The notes beneath the pieces are model-generated. The model was not told where the DNA came from. It did no database searches and saw only the letters and a program-made list of their open reading frames with translations. From assembly GCA_020634455.1 (NCBI GenBank), contig JACKBQ010000001.1, positions 2,604,001 through 2,668,000 on the forward strand: a stretch of DNA of 64,000 nt. Reading direction: 5' to 3'. The translations under genes were made by a program, and so were the position numbers. The DNA is from Ardenticatenaceae bacterium (lineage in GTDB: Bacteria; Chloroflexota; Anaerolineae; Promineifilales; Promineifilaceae). Each line of letters opens with the position of its first letter. Within the stretch, counting starts at the first letter, position 1. This document shows positions 16,257-24,849 of the stretch, in pieces.

Positions 16257-16577
16257 GTGGAAGGAAAATCGTCTGGATTGAAATTGTTGTTGAGCTATGA
16301 AGTGGAAGACACCAAGTTGCAGGCGTACCAGCAGTTTGTAATGCAACAGTACGTGCCAGCAATGCAGATGATGGGCTTTCAGGTAAGCGAAGTGTGGCAT
16401 ACCGCTTACGGCGAAGCGCCGAACCGCCTGGTTGGTTTTGTCTGCCGCGACCGCCAAACCCTGGACGATCTGCTAGAAAATGAAATGTGGCTCACCCTCA
16501 ACAATCAGCTAGAGCAGTACGTGACTGATTTTAGCTACAAAGCGGTGCCTTACCAGCGTGGCGTTTTCCAAATGTGA
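16257..16577 (+). CDS. Hypothetical small protein
   Basis: 106 residues starting at GTG with GAGGAAGG 7 bases upstream. It lies on the same strand as the GAF kinase and is probably cotranscribed. The sequence (YEVEDTKLQAYQQFVMQQYVP, then VSEVWHTAYGEAPNRLVGFV) has the look of a dimeric alpha/beta-barrel (NIPSNAP/EthD-like) protein, but this is only an impression. Soluble. Confidence 0.6.
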   Translation: MEGKSSGLKLLLSYEVEDTKLQAYQQFVMQQYVPAMQMMGFQVSEVWHTAYGEAPNRLVGFVCRDRQTLDDLLENEMWLTLNNQLEQYVTDFSYKAVPYQRGVFQM

Positions 16578-16580
16578 AAT

Positions 16581-16642
16581 CAGTGAAAAGTAAAAAGTGA
16601 TAAGTGAAAAGAGCCCCACTTTTTACTTTTCACTTATCACTT
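16581..16642. terminator. Palindromic AAGTGAAAAGTAAAAAGTG repeat, likely terminator
   Basis: An A-rich half, loop GAGCCCC and a T-rich complementary half (CACTTTTTACTTTTCACTT) form a long hairpin with multiple registers directly after the stop of the 106-residue gene. Same family as the copies at 3327, 13608 and 30720. Confidence 0.6.
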
Positions 16643-16835
16643 CCCTCCTCAACCGCTCAACCCTCAAATCCTCGATCTGTCAGTTTCTTCTTCACGCCTG
16701 CCTCACGCCAGCGTAGCCAAAACAGCCACCAACCATCTAGAATCCTACGCCCCAGCCTGCTAAGATACGCCAAGAAGACAAAGATACCTCAATTGTTCAC
16801 CATGGCGCTGTTCCGTGCGCCGCAAGGATTTTGCG

Positions 16836-18515
16836 ATGAAATGCTTGATAACTTTTCTGACTTTTTTGTTGCTATCGCTCACGTTGGTGGCCTGTACCTC
16901 AACCGCCGATCCTGACCTAACGGCCGTTCCGCCAATCTCACTCCCCACACCCACCCTGGCCCCCACCGATGCCACAACAGAACCGACGGCAACGGCCGTT
17001 CCCACCCAACCAACCGTTGCCCCAGATACCAGCACCCTGCTCGCCCTCGTTCAGGCAGACCTGCCAGAAAACGCCTTCGACGGGCTGGATGTTTTACCTT
17101 TGAACGTGCCTGCAGGGGAACAGCCTGCCCTGAGCTTGTCGAAGGGGCCGTTGTGGGCCGTCTACTCTGTTGGCTTTCATAACTTTGATATTGACCCACT
17201 ACCCAGCCATTTTGTAGCTTTGTACACCTGGAGCAACGAGAGATGGCAAGAACTAGCTCGTCAACATCTCAACGGCGACGAGCCTGGCAGTTTTGGCTTC
17301 GGCCCAGACTTTCTCTACCCGGAAGGGGTAAACCAGGTAGATTTAGACCCAAACGATTCGCAAAACCTTTGGCTGGCTGTAAGTGGCGGCGCGGGTGCCC
17401 ACGGCGGCACGTTCCAACTGCTCCGCTTCGATGGCGCCACCCTGCACATGGAAGTTGATACCGGCAATGCCAACCCCGGCGTCGGCTACTTTGAAGATTT
17501 GAATGGCGACGGCACGCAGGAACTCATTACCGAACTGCACGATTATTACGTTTTTTGCTACGCTTGCGGCGTGCGCTACCTGCAATTTGGCGTCTACACC
17601 TGGGACGCGGTGAACCAGCGCCTGCTGGAGATTTCGCTCCAGCCCATGCTCATGGGCCAGCAAGGTCATCCTGCCCGCCAACCCACCAACCGTGCCGTTG
17701 AACTGGCTACTGCTGATCTGTGGCCGCAAGCCCTCGCCCAAATTGAAGAAGCAGAGCGCCTCGCCGCCGCCAGCAGCGAACCGACCGATGCCTTTACCCT
17801 CAGTTGGGATGCCGCCATCATTCGCCTGTACAACCAGGCGTACCAAGCCGAATTGAATCATTCGCCCTACCCGCTGCTCACCCACATTTTTTATGGCGAT
17901 TTTGCCGCCGCGCTGGACATGATGCGCGGCTACGGCAATGAGCAAATCTTCAGCGCCACCTCGCCGCTCATCCAGGGCACCATGGCCGAGGGCAACGAAC
18001 CGTGGCTGGCGGATTACCTTTTGCGGCAAAGCAGCGCCGCTATTGCCGTGCCGGATTTGGACCCGGCGACGCTGGCGGCTGCTTACTACCTCCACGCCTG
18101 GGGCAGCTACCTGCAAAATCCGGCTGATCCGCAAATTACGGCCGATTTACAACAAGCTGCCACCCTCGCCCCCACGGAACCGCTGTTTGTGCAGGTGTCG
18201 CTGCCCGCCGTCCAGCGCATCCAGTTTGCGCATGGAGCCATCTCCGCCACGGTGCAAGGAGATGTCGCCGCCCACGTCTCGGACGATTACATTCTGGCCG
18301 CCGCCGCAGGCCAGACGATGACCGTCGTCATCGAATCGCTCAACAGCAACGTGCTGCTCACCATCGTCGGGGCGGATGGCATCCCGCTGACCAACGGATT
18401 GATGTCCGGCGCTACCTCCTGGCAGGGCGAACTACCCGCCACGCAAGATTACATTGTCCGCGCCATCGGCACGCTGGAGCCAGCCGCCTACACCCTCATC
18501 GTCACCATCGAGTAA
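16836..18515 (+). CDS. Lipoprotein with C-terminal PPC-like domain
   Basis: 559 residues from the ATG at 16836 (AAGGAT just upstream). Signal peptide with lipobox TLVAC, then a Pro/Thr-rich linker (PTPTLAPTDATTEPTATAVP). The middle holds a conserved-looking domain with FCYACGVRYLQFGVYTWD and an acidic DLNGDG loop that may bind calcium. The C-terminal about 100 residues (from QRIQFAHGAISATV) resemble a bacterial pre-peptidase C-terminal (PPC) beta-sandwich. Residues about 98-104 (ALSLSKG) are encoded by an inserted repetitive-extragenic palindrome. Extracytoplasmic, function unknown. First of three lipoprotein genes in a row. Confidence 0.7.
   Translation: MKCLITFLTFLLLSLTLVACTSTADPDLTAVPPISLPTPTLAPTDATTEPTATAVPTQPTVAPDTSTLLALVQADLPENAFDGLDVLPLNVPAGEQPALSLSKGPLWAVYSVGFHNFDIDPLPSHFVALYTWSNERWQELARQHLNGDEPGSFGFGPDFLYPEGVNQVDLDPNDSQNLWLAVSGGAGAHGGTFQLLRFDGATLHMEVDTGNANPGVGYFEDLNGDGTQELITELHDYYVFCYACGVRYLQFGVYTWDAVNQRLLEISLQPMLMGQQGHPARQPTNRAVELATADLWPQALAQIEEAERLAAASSEPTDAFTLSWDAAIIRLYNQAYQAELNHSPYPLLTHIFYGDFAAALDMMRGYGNEQIFSATSPLIQGTMAEGNEPWLADYLLRQSSAAIAVPDLDPATLAAAYYLHAWGSYLQNPADPQITADLQQAATLAPTEPLFVQVSLPAVQRIQFAHGAISATVQGDVAAHVSDDYILAAAAGQTMTVVIESLNSNVLLTIVGADGIPLTNGLMSGATSWQGELPATQDYIVRAIGTLEPAAYTLIVTIE
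17128..17146. repeat. REP-type palindrome CCCTGAGCTTGTCGAAGGG inside a gene
   Basis: The sequence CCCTGAGCTTGTCGAAGGG is a widely spread repetitive element in bacterial genomes that when translated in frame gives ALSLSKG. Here it lies in the coding region of the lipoprotein and keeps the frame. Confidence 0.75.
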
Positions 18516-18524
18516 GTGAACCTC

Positions 18525-18556
18525 CCGGAGGTTTCAAACCTCCGGAAGGTTGTTTT
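18525..18556 (+). terminator. Perfect hairpin CCGGAGGTTT/AAACCTCCGG with T-rich tail
   Basis: CCGGAGGTTT, C, AAACCTCCGG form a 10-bp stem followed by AAGGTTGTTTTT, 10 bases after the lipoprotein stop. It also borders the end of the convergent lipoprotein at 18556. A related CCTCCCGGAGG element occurs at 58998-59054. Confidence 0.75.
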
Positions 18557-19797
18557 TACGGCCGTACTTCCCCCCGCGTCGCCAAATCCCAAACCAGCGG
18601 CTCACCCGCATCGTCCAGCAAAATGATCTGCTCACCGTCTACCAACCAGCCCACAATCTGAAAATCTCGCCAGCGGGGCAGCGACGGATCATCCAGCACG
18701 TAGCCAAGCTGCTCAGACAGCGCGTATACCGCCACCTCCTGGTTTGGCTGGGCGGTTTGTAGCAGCAGCAGGCGATGCTGTGGGGACCAAAACAGTTTGG
18801 TGATCCCCTCCTGCGCAAAAGCTGCGCCGTTAGCATAAGTCAGGGTGAATGGTTCATGGCCAAACGGCCGTTCCACCTCAAAATACCGGCTCCCATTCAG
18901 CGGCACCAGCAGCAGATGCTCATCTGCCACGAGCAAAACTTCGTTCGTCAAATCCCACACTGGCGGCACGGCTATCTCTGGCGACAGTGCCCCTTCCACC
19001 AATAAATCAGTCGGGCCATCGAACCAGTTCACCAGCAGCAAATCTGCCCCGCGCACGTAGGCAACCAGTTTGCCAGGGCCACCGTCTGCGGGCGGCGGCA
19101 AAAAGCCAGGGATGCAGGAAAACGTCGGCGACACGTCTCGCGCCACTACATCCATTTCGGCATTGGCGACGGGCATGATCAGGTTTAAACGGCCGTCTTC
19201 CACCACAGCTATCACCGGGCGCAGCGAACACCAGGCCATCGCCGCTACCCCCTCTGGCAGCAGCAGGGATGTGGTTTTGCTGTGGAAATCGTACACGCGC
19301 AGGTCGGTTGTGGCGTAGCCGCTCTCAGAAGCCGCCGCCTGTTCGCCAAAGTAGAGCAATCCGCGCTCCGCGTCGTAGGCAAACATGGTTTGTGGCGCGA
19401 TGGGCAGCCGTTCCCACGTTAACGCATTGCCTGTCTGCACGAGAAACGGCCGTTCCTCATGCACCCCCGGCAACCACCACACATTGTTGGGCCAGATGCC
19501 CGCTGGCGGATTGAGCACGCGATCCACATACGTCTCTGGCAAGAGGCGCGCTGCGAGCGTGGCCGTTGGTTTTAGCGCAGGGGTTGGCGTGGTCATTGAC
19601 ACGCTTGCGATCGGTGAGAGCGCCGCTGTGGTAGTGGTTGGGAATGGCTGTGAGGTAGCGGCTGGCTCTGAGCTGGGTAACAAAGTTGGGCTGACCGCAG
19701 GGGACATTGTCACCGCCACAGATGCTTCGTTGCAGCCGAGCAAGCCAACCAAAATCAGCAGCCAAATAATGCCCGTTGCCTTTGTTCGTTTCATCAT
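18556..19797 (-). CDS. Hypothetical lipoprotein, WD40/TolB-like repeats possible
   Basis: 413 residues (an alternative start is the next Met codon). Signal peptide with lipobox GLLGC, then a Ser/Thr/Pro/Ala linker to about residue 85. The remainder has repeated beta-type segments of the kind seen in TolB/WD40-like propellers (WLPGVHEERPFLV, YDAERGLLYFGE, LFWSPQHRLLLLQT, DPSLPRWRDFQIVGW). It probably reports or binds outside the membrane; function unknown. Convergent with the lipoprotein at 16836. Confidence 0.65.
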   Translation of the reverse strand: MMKRTKATGIIWLLILVGLLGCNEASVAVTMSPAVSPTLLPSSEPAATSQPFPTTTTAALSPIASVSMTTPTPALKPTATLAARLLPETYVDRVLNPPAGIWPNNVWWLPGVHEERPFLVQTGNALTWERLPIAPQTMFAYDAERGLLYFGEQAAASESGYATTDLRVYDFHSKTTSLLLPEGVAAMAWCSLRPVIAVVEDGRLNLIMPVANAEMDVVARDVSPTFSCIPGFLPPPADGGPGKLVAYVRGADLLLVNWFDGPTDLLVEGALSPEIAVPPVWDLTNEVLLVADEHLLLVPLNGSRYFEVERPFGHEPFTLTYANGAAFAQEGITKLFWSPQHRLLLLQTAQPNQEVAVYALSEQLGYVLDDPSLPRWRDFQIVGWLVDGEQIILLDDAGEPLVWDLATRGEVRP

Positions 19798-20087
19798 GCC
19801 TCCAAATCAATTGGAATCTATCCAAAAAAAAAAATTCACAGAGAAAAAGTAGCGTGAGAATAAAGCTTTCGCCTCAAACTTCAGTGCTCTCTGTGGCTAC
19901 TGTTCTAAAAAGTGCCAAACTGTTTCAATGATACAAATATCCATCCTCAATGAAGTAATTCACGCAAAACCAATAAAATGGCCCCAATTTTCCCTTCCGG
20001 GAACCAAAACAGCTCCTTTAACGTTGCATACTGAAGGTCGGGACAGCCTCGGCCTTTTATTTTGCAAACAAAAAGGAGGTTTCAATT
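19798..20087. other. Divergent gap of about 290 bases between two lipoproteins
   Basis: Contains a degenerate CACAGAG...CTCTGTGG inverted pair (about 19841-19905), otherwise AT-rich sequence that should hold two promoters. The strong Shine-Dalgarno AAAAGGAGGT (20071-20080) for the rightward gene is at its end. Confidence 0.5.
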
Positions 20088-21041
20088 ATGAAACTAAAAA
20101 CAATATTCATACTACTACTGCTTACATTGACGCTGACGCTGGCCGCTTGCAGCCCCACCGGTGGCGAACCAGCCGCATCAGACAACCCTGCCACGGAAAC
20201 ACCAGACCCGGATGCGCCCGTTAGCTCTGACGACCCAACCCAAACGCCCGATACCGACACGGCCCCGGAAAAAATGATTGAAGGCGAGGCGAGTGTAGAA
20301 TCCATCACCATCGCGATTTTGGAATCTTTCCCGGTTCAGGTGCACGTCAATGTCGTTGGCTACCTGGGCGATGGCTGCACTTCGCTGGGCGAAATCAGTA
20401 CACGCCAGGAAGGCGACACCTTCTTCGTCACCATCCTCACCCAACGCCCGGCCGAGGCGATGTGTACCCAACAGCTCGTTGGTTTTGAGGAAAACATTCC
20501 GCTGGACGTGGTGGGCCTGCCCGCAGGCAGCTACACCGTCAACGTCAACGGCGTCACCGACAGCTTTACGCTGCAAATTGACAACGCCGTCGAACCATTG
20601 CCAGGCACCGATGAAGAACCAGCTTCCGCGCTGGGCCTGCCCGATGCTGAGGTGGCGGAACTGCTGCGCCTGACGCTGACGCGCGCCCTGGTGGATCAGG
20701 AAATTCCCGACTACGCGCTGCTGGCGGATCAGGAAACTATCGTGCTTTCCACAGAAAATATCGATCCGGCGCTGTTGCCAGAGCTAGCTGGCGTCAATTT
20801 GTTGGCCATGACGCCAGACGAAATTCAGGCCAAGGCAGATGCAGAGGGTGATTTTCCGTATTTGCGGTTTCAGGGATTTACGGCCGTATCCTCCGAAGAA
20901 GTCACCGTTTCCCTGGGCAGCACCTGGGCGCGTGCCGCCAACTCTGAAATCTTCTACCTCAGCGGCGGTGGCTTCACCATCACCTACACCCGCACCAGCG
21001 ACGGCTGGATGGGCGAAGTAACCGAGATGTGGATTTCGTAA
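20088..21041 (+). CDS. Hypothetical lipoprotein
   Basis: 317 residues. A near-perfect Shine-Dalgarno (AAAAGGAGGT) 7 bases before the ATG fixes the start. Signal peptide with lipobox LAAC, then an acidic/Pro/Thr linker (about 25-65). The middle (about 70-170) has two cysteines and looks like an Ig-type beta domain. The C-terminus (about 190-317) has features of a protein kept for folding or protection (ALGLPDAEVAELLRLTLTRAL). No family named. Followed by a strong terminator. Confidence 0.65.
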   Translation: MKLKTIFILLLLTLTLTLAACSPTGGEPAASDNPATETPDPDAPVSSDDPTQTPDTDTAPEKMIEGEASVESITIAILESFPVQVHVNVVGYLGDGCTSLGEISTRQEGDTFFVTILTQRPAEAMCTQQLVGFEENIPLDVVGLPAGSYTVNVNGVTDSFTLQIDNAVEPLPGTDEEPASALGLPDAEVAELLRLTLTRALVDQEIPDYALLADQETIVLSTENIDPALLPELAGVNLLAMTPDEIQAKADAEGDFPYLRFQGFTAVSSEEVTVSLGSTWARAANSEIFYLSGGGFTITYTRTSDGWMGEVTEMWIS

Positions 21042-21072
21042 GCATTTTAACGCCAAGAACGCAAAGAATCAG

Positions 21073-21114
21073 AAAAGGCAAAGGCCTGGATGCAGCCAGC
21101 CTTTGCCTTTTTTG
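21073..21114 (+). terminator. Strong intrinsic terminator
   Basis: AAAAGGCAAAGGCCTGG and CCAGCCTTTGCCTTTTTT form a long GC-containing stem with loop ATGCAG and a T tract, about 30 bases after the lipoprotein stop. Confidence 0.9.
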
Positions 21115-21330
21115 ATACCACCTTGTCACCTCTGCCTCAAAAATCCGTAAACCGCTTACTGGCTACCGTTCACCGATAACCGCCCCCCCCAATTGACACC
21201 ACACAAACGGCTATGCTATTCTGCGCCGCAACATCTTGAAGAACGCAGACACGCACAGCTTATCTCCCAATCCTCTTTGCTCTCTGTGCCCTCTGTGGCC
21301 AATTACAACCTACAACAAAAGGAAGTCGCC

Positions 21331-22776
21331 ATGCAAACCATTGATTGTTTGAAAATCCTGAAAGAAGGGCTGCCCAGCAGCAGCGCCACTCCCCGCCACA
21401 TCATCGTTATTGGGGCGGGTATGGCGGGATTAACGGCCGCTTTGCTGCTGCAAGAAGCAGGGCACACCGTCACCATTTTGGAGGCGCAAAACCGGCTGGG
21501 CGGGCGCGTCTACACCTACCACGGCTTTCCGGGCAAAATGTATGGCGAATTTGGCGCGATGCGCTTCCCCAAACAGCACAAATTGGGGCAATATTTGATT
21601 AACGAGCGGTTTAAGTTAGCCACACGGCCGTTCCCCATGTTCGACGAAGACACCTTCATTTACGTCAACGGCACTTCCTTGCGGCGCAGCCAGTTCCACC
21701 CGGACAAAGTTGATTACAACCTGCCCGCCCACGAAAAAGGCAAGCTGCCTGACGAAATGCTCAAGCAGGTCATGCAGCCCCTCATCGACAAAATCCAGGA
21801 GCCCGGCGGCTGGGATTCTCTGATCAACCAGTACGACAGCTACTCACTGCTCGATTACCTGCGCGAAAGCAGCCTCAGCGATGCCGCCCTGGCTATGATT
21901 GGCCCGCTGCTCAACCTGGAAGGACGCTTCCACTTCTCACTGTTGGAATGGTTTTCTCACTATTACGAAAACGTCTTTGGTGACCTGGTTTACATCGAAG
22001 ATGGGGCGGATGCGCTGCCCAACGCCTTTGTGCCGCACCTGCAAGCCAGCCTGCGCCTGGGGGCCGTCGTGCAGGAAATTCAGCAGTCAGACGAGGGCGT
22101 GACGGTCACTTTCAAAGATTCCAGCGGCTACAGCCAAAGCGTCAGCGGCAACGAGTGTATTTTGACAGTGCCGTTTAACCTGCTGCGCCACATGGAAATT
22201 AGCGGCCTGGATGTGAACAAATGGTACACCATCCGCAATGTGTATTACGGCCGTGCCCATAAAATTTTCATGCAGTTCAGCGAGCGCTGGTGGGAAACGA
22301 AGTACAACATCTCCCACGGCGTCACCGTGACTGATCTGGCCATCCGCAACGTGGTGTACACGCCCGCCGGGCAAGACCCGGCTTACAACAAAGGGGTCAT
22401 CATCGCTTCCTACGCCTGGGAGCAGGACAGCATGGCGTACAGCATGTTGAGCGAGCAGGAGCGCATCAACCAGGCGCTGCAAGATTTGTGCAAAATCCAC
22501 CCCGAAGCGCGCAATACGTTTGAATTTGGCATCTCGCATGATTGGTCGCTGGACCAGTATGCCGGGGGGATTGGCCCACTGTTCCGCCCGCACGAAATGA
22601 GCGGCCGTTTCTATGACAACATCGTCCGGCCCGTTAACCGCATCTGGTTTGCCAACGACGCCTGCGACCGCCGCCACCGCCGCTGGATCGAGGCCGCGCT
22701 GGTGGCCGCCGTCAAAAACGCCTTCGCCCTGCACACCGGCCTGCGCAACGAAGTGCCGCTGGACATCCACGAATAG
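21331..22776 (+). CDS. Flavin-dependent amine oxidase (monoamine oxidase family)
   Basis: 481 residues from the ATG at 21331, preceded by AAAAGGA; an upstream in-frame start exists but its coding part would be built of dispersed repeats. The N-terminus has the FAD dinucleotide-binding motif IIVIGAGMAGLTAALLLQEAG and then LGGRVYTYHG, the hallmark of flavin amine oxidases. The C-terminal part (IWFANDACDRRHRRWIEAALV) carries the second FAD contact region. It should oxidise an amine or amino acid in the cytoplasm; the substrate is not evident. It stands alone between the terminator at 21073 and the sulfate transporter. Confidence 0.88.
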   Translation: MQTIDCLKILKEGLPSSSATPRHIIVIGAGMAGLTAALLLQEAGHTVTILEAQNRLGGRVYTYHGFPGKMYGEFGAMRFPKQHKLGQYLINERFKLATRPFPMFDEDTFIYVNGTSLRRSQFHPDKVDYNLPAHEKGKLPDEMLKQVMQPLIDKIQEPGGWDSLINQYDSYSLLDYLRESSLSDAALAMIGPLLNLEGRFHFSLLEWFSHYYENVFGDLVYIEDGADALPNAFVPHLQASLRLGAVVQEIQQSDEGVTVTFKDSSGYSQSVSGNECILTVPFNLLRHMEISGLDVNKWYTIRNVYYGRAHKIFMQFSERWWETKYNISHGVTVTDLAIRNVVYTPAGQDPAYNKGVIIASYAWEQDSMAYSMLSEQERINQALQDLCKIHPEARNTFEFGISHDWSLDQYAGGIGPLFRPHEMSGRFYDNIVRPVNRIWFANDACDRRHRRWIEAALVAAVKNAFALHTGLRNEVPLDIHE

Positions 22777-22958
22777 CCCAAAGCGCATACCAATCGTCGG
22801 GTAAAGACGCCTGTTTTGGCTACAATTAGGCCACACTTGCAGACAGTTCCGCAGTAAGGTGTCTTGCGTACAATCCTGCTCTGTACAAGCACACGGGTAA
22901 ACGGCCGTTACAAAGTCTCATTCTTGCTCTCAGGGGCAAATCCTTAAGGTAGCGAATC
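22777..22958. other. Gap upstream of the sulfate-type transporter
   Basis: About 180 bases with one ACGGCCGT (22904). TACAAT-type -10 candidates are seen (for example in TTGCGTACAATCC near 22868), but no convincing -35 at the right spacing. No riboswitch fold recognised. Confidence 0.35.
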
Positions 22959-24008
22959 ATGCGTTTGAAACGAATGGGATGGTGGCGGCGATTGCCCAAC
23001 CTCATCCCCACCACTTTTTTTATTGCTTTGGGCCTTTTTGCCGTTTGGCCCTGGCTGCCCTTTGCCACCCAGGCCGCACCCACGCGCACCATCGTCTTTT
23101 ACGGCTTTAGCATCACCGGCGATGCCATGAATCGCGGTGTTTTTCCTGCTTTCCAAAGCAAATGGGAAGCCGAAACGGGCGAGCGCGTTGAGTTTATCAG
23201 CGCTTTTGGCAGCTCCGGCACCATCACCAACCAGCTCATCATGGGCGTGCCCGCCGAGGTGGCGCTGGTCGCGCTGGAACTGGATGCCCAGCGCCTGGCC
23301 GCAGCCGATGTAATTGAGGCCAACAGCTGGGAAAAGTTGCCAAATCAGGGCGTGGTCAACCGCTCTCCCTTCATTATTTTGGTGCGGCCCGGTAACCCGC
23401 TAGGCATTCGCGATTTTGCCGATCTCACCCAACCGGGCGTGCGCATCGTACATCCCGACCCGCTCACTTCTGGCGCGGCCAACTGGTCGATTGTGGCCGA
23501 ATACGGAGCCGGGCTGGCCGCCAATCCAGACAACCCGCAGGCGGGCCACGACATGCTGTTGGGCATCTGGCGTAACGTGGTGGCCCAGGCCGCCTCGGCG
23601 CGGGCCGCCCGCACCCAGTTTGAGAACGGCTTTGGCGATGTGCTGATTACCTACGAACAAGATGTGCTGCGCGATGTTGCGAACGGCCGTCTCCCCGCCG
23701 AAATTATTACCCCCAGCAGCACCATTCTTAGCGAACACACGCTCGTGGTGCTGGACAAAAACGTCAGCCCAGAGGAGCGCCCGGTGGTGGATGCGTTTGT
23801 GGCCTTTTTGTGGAGCCAGGAAGCGCAGCAGATTTTTGCCGATTACGGCTTCCGCAGCGTGGACGAGGCGATAAATGCCACCAATCCCCTCTTCAATACG
23901 GTGGCGCACCCCCTCTTCATCACCGACTTTGGCGGCTGGGCCCAGGCCAAGCCGGAAATTATCGACGCTATCTGGAAAAATCAAGTGTTAAAGGAGCTGG
24001 ATCAATGA
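22959..24008 (+). CDS. Sulfate/thiosulfate-type ABC transporter substrate-binding protein
   Basis: 349 residues with a signal peptide (hydrophobic about 17-35, then ATQAAPT as cleavage region). Family landmarks are FQSKWEAETGERVEF, DPLTSGAANWSIVAEYG and FENGFGDVLITYEQD, which match the Sbp/CysP group. It captures sulfate (or a similar oxyanion) outside the membrane and passes it to the permease and ATPase downstream. Its stop overlaps the start of the permease (ATGA), showing translational coupling. It opens the transporter operon and precedes a cysteine biosynthesis block. Confidence 0.85.
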   Translation: MRLKRMGWWRRLPNLIPTTFFIALGLFAVWPWLPFATQAAPTRTIVFYGFSITGDAMNRGVFPAFQSKWEAETGERVEFISAFGSSGTITNQLIMGVPAEVALVALELDAQRLAAADVIEANSWEKLPNQGVVNRSPFIILVRPGNPLGIRDFADLTQPGVRIVHPDPLTSGAANWSIVAEYGAGLAANPDNPQAGHDMLLGIWRNVVAQAASARAARTQFENGFGDVLITYEQDVLRDVANGRLPAEIITPSSTILSEHTLVVLDKNVSPEERPVVDAFVAFLWSQEAQQIFADYGFRSVDEAINATNPLFNTVAHPLFITDFGGWAQAKPEIIDAIWKNQVLKELDQ

Positions 24009-24832
24009 CAACGGCCGTATCGACCCCCGCCAAACCTGCCCAACGACCCAACTACATTTTCCCGGTCGGGCTGCTGATCCTGGTTTTGCTGCCGCTGCTG
24101 CTGATGCCGCTGGCAGCCGTCTTTATTTTTGCTTTTCAGGGTGGGCTGACCGCCTTTGTGCAGGCGCTGGGCGACCCGGATGCCCAGTTTGCGCTGCGCT
24201 TTAGCCTGCTCATCGCCTTTGGCACGGCTATCATTAACGCCGTGCTGGGAACCTATGCCGCTTATGTTTTGAGCAAATACCGCTTTCCGGGGGAACGGCC
24301 GTTGAGCATCATCGTCAACCTGCCTGTGGCCATCCCCACCGTCGTGGTCGGCACCTCGCTGCTGCTGCTGTGGGGGCCAATTGGCCTGCTGGGCAAATGG
24401 CTCGATCCGCTCGGTTTGCAGCCGATGTTTACCCCGGCGGGTGTGCTGCTGGCCCACCTGTTTGTCACCTTCCCCTACATGCTGGGCACCATCAAGCCGC
24501 TGTTGGATGAGCTGGAAGCCACTTACGAAGAGGCCGCTTACACCATCGGGGCCAGCCGCTGGCAAACGTTTCGCTTTATTATCTTCCCGGCGCTGCGCAG
24601 CGGCGTGTTTACCGGCGCGCTGCTCACCTTTGCCCACTCGCTGGGCGAGTTTGGAGCCACGGTGCTGGTTTCTGGTAACCTGCGGCTGCGCACCCAGACT
24701 GCCCCGCTTTACATTTTTGCCCAGTTTGAGGCGGGCAACATTGCTCAGGCCAATGCCGTAGCGGCCGTTCTGGCTATCCTTTCCTTTTTAATTTTCTTTT
24801 TCCTGCTGCGCTTTACCAACGGCCGTAAATAA
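24005..24832 (+). CDS. Sulfate-type ABC transporter permease
   Basis: 275 residues from the ATG at 24005, overlapping the upstream stop by 4 bases. About six membrane segments and the EAA loop EEAAYTIGASRWQTFRFIIFPALRSGVF. CysT/CysW and ModB resemble each other; the adjacent Sbp-like protein argues for sulfate. Classical sulfate importers use two different permeases (CysT and CysW), but only one is present here, so it may work as a homodimer. Confidence 0.85.
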   Translation: MTTAVSTPAKPAQRPNYIFPVGLLILVLLPLLLMPLAAVFIFAFQGGLTAFVQALGDPDAQFALRFSLLIAFGTAIINAVLGTYAAYVLSKYRFPGERPLSIIVNLPVAIPTVVVGTSLLLLWGPIGLLGKWLDPLGLQPMFTPAGVLLAHLFVTFPYMLGTIKPLLDELEATYEEAAYTIGASRWQTFRFIIFPALRSGVFTGALLTFAHSLGEFGATVLVSGNLRLRTQTAPLYIFAQFEAGNIAQANAVAAVLAILSFLIFFFLLRFTNGRK

Positions 24833-24849
24833 TGAAGGACTAATACCTG

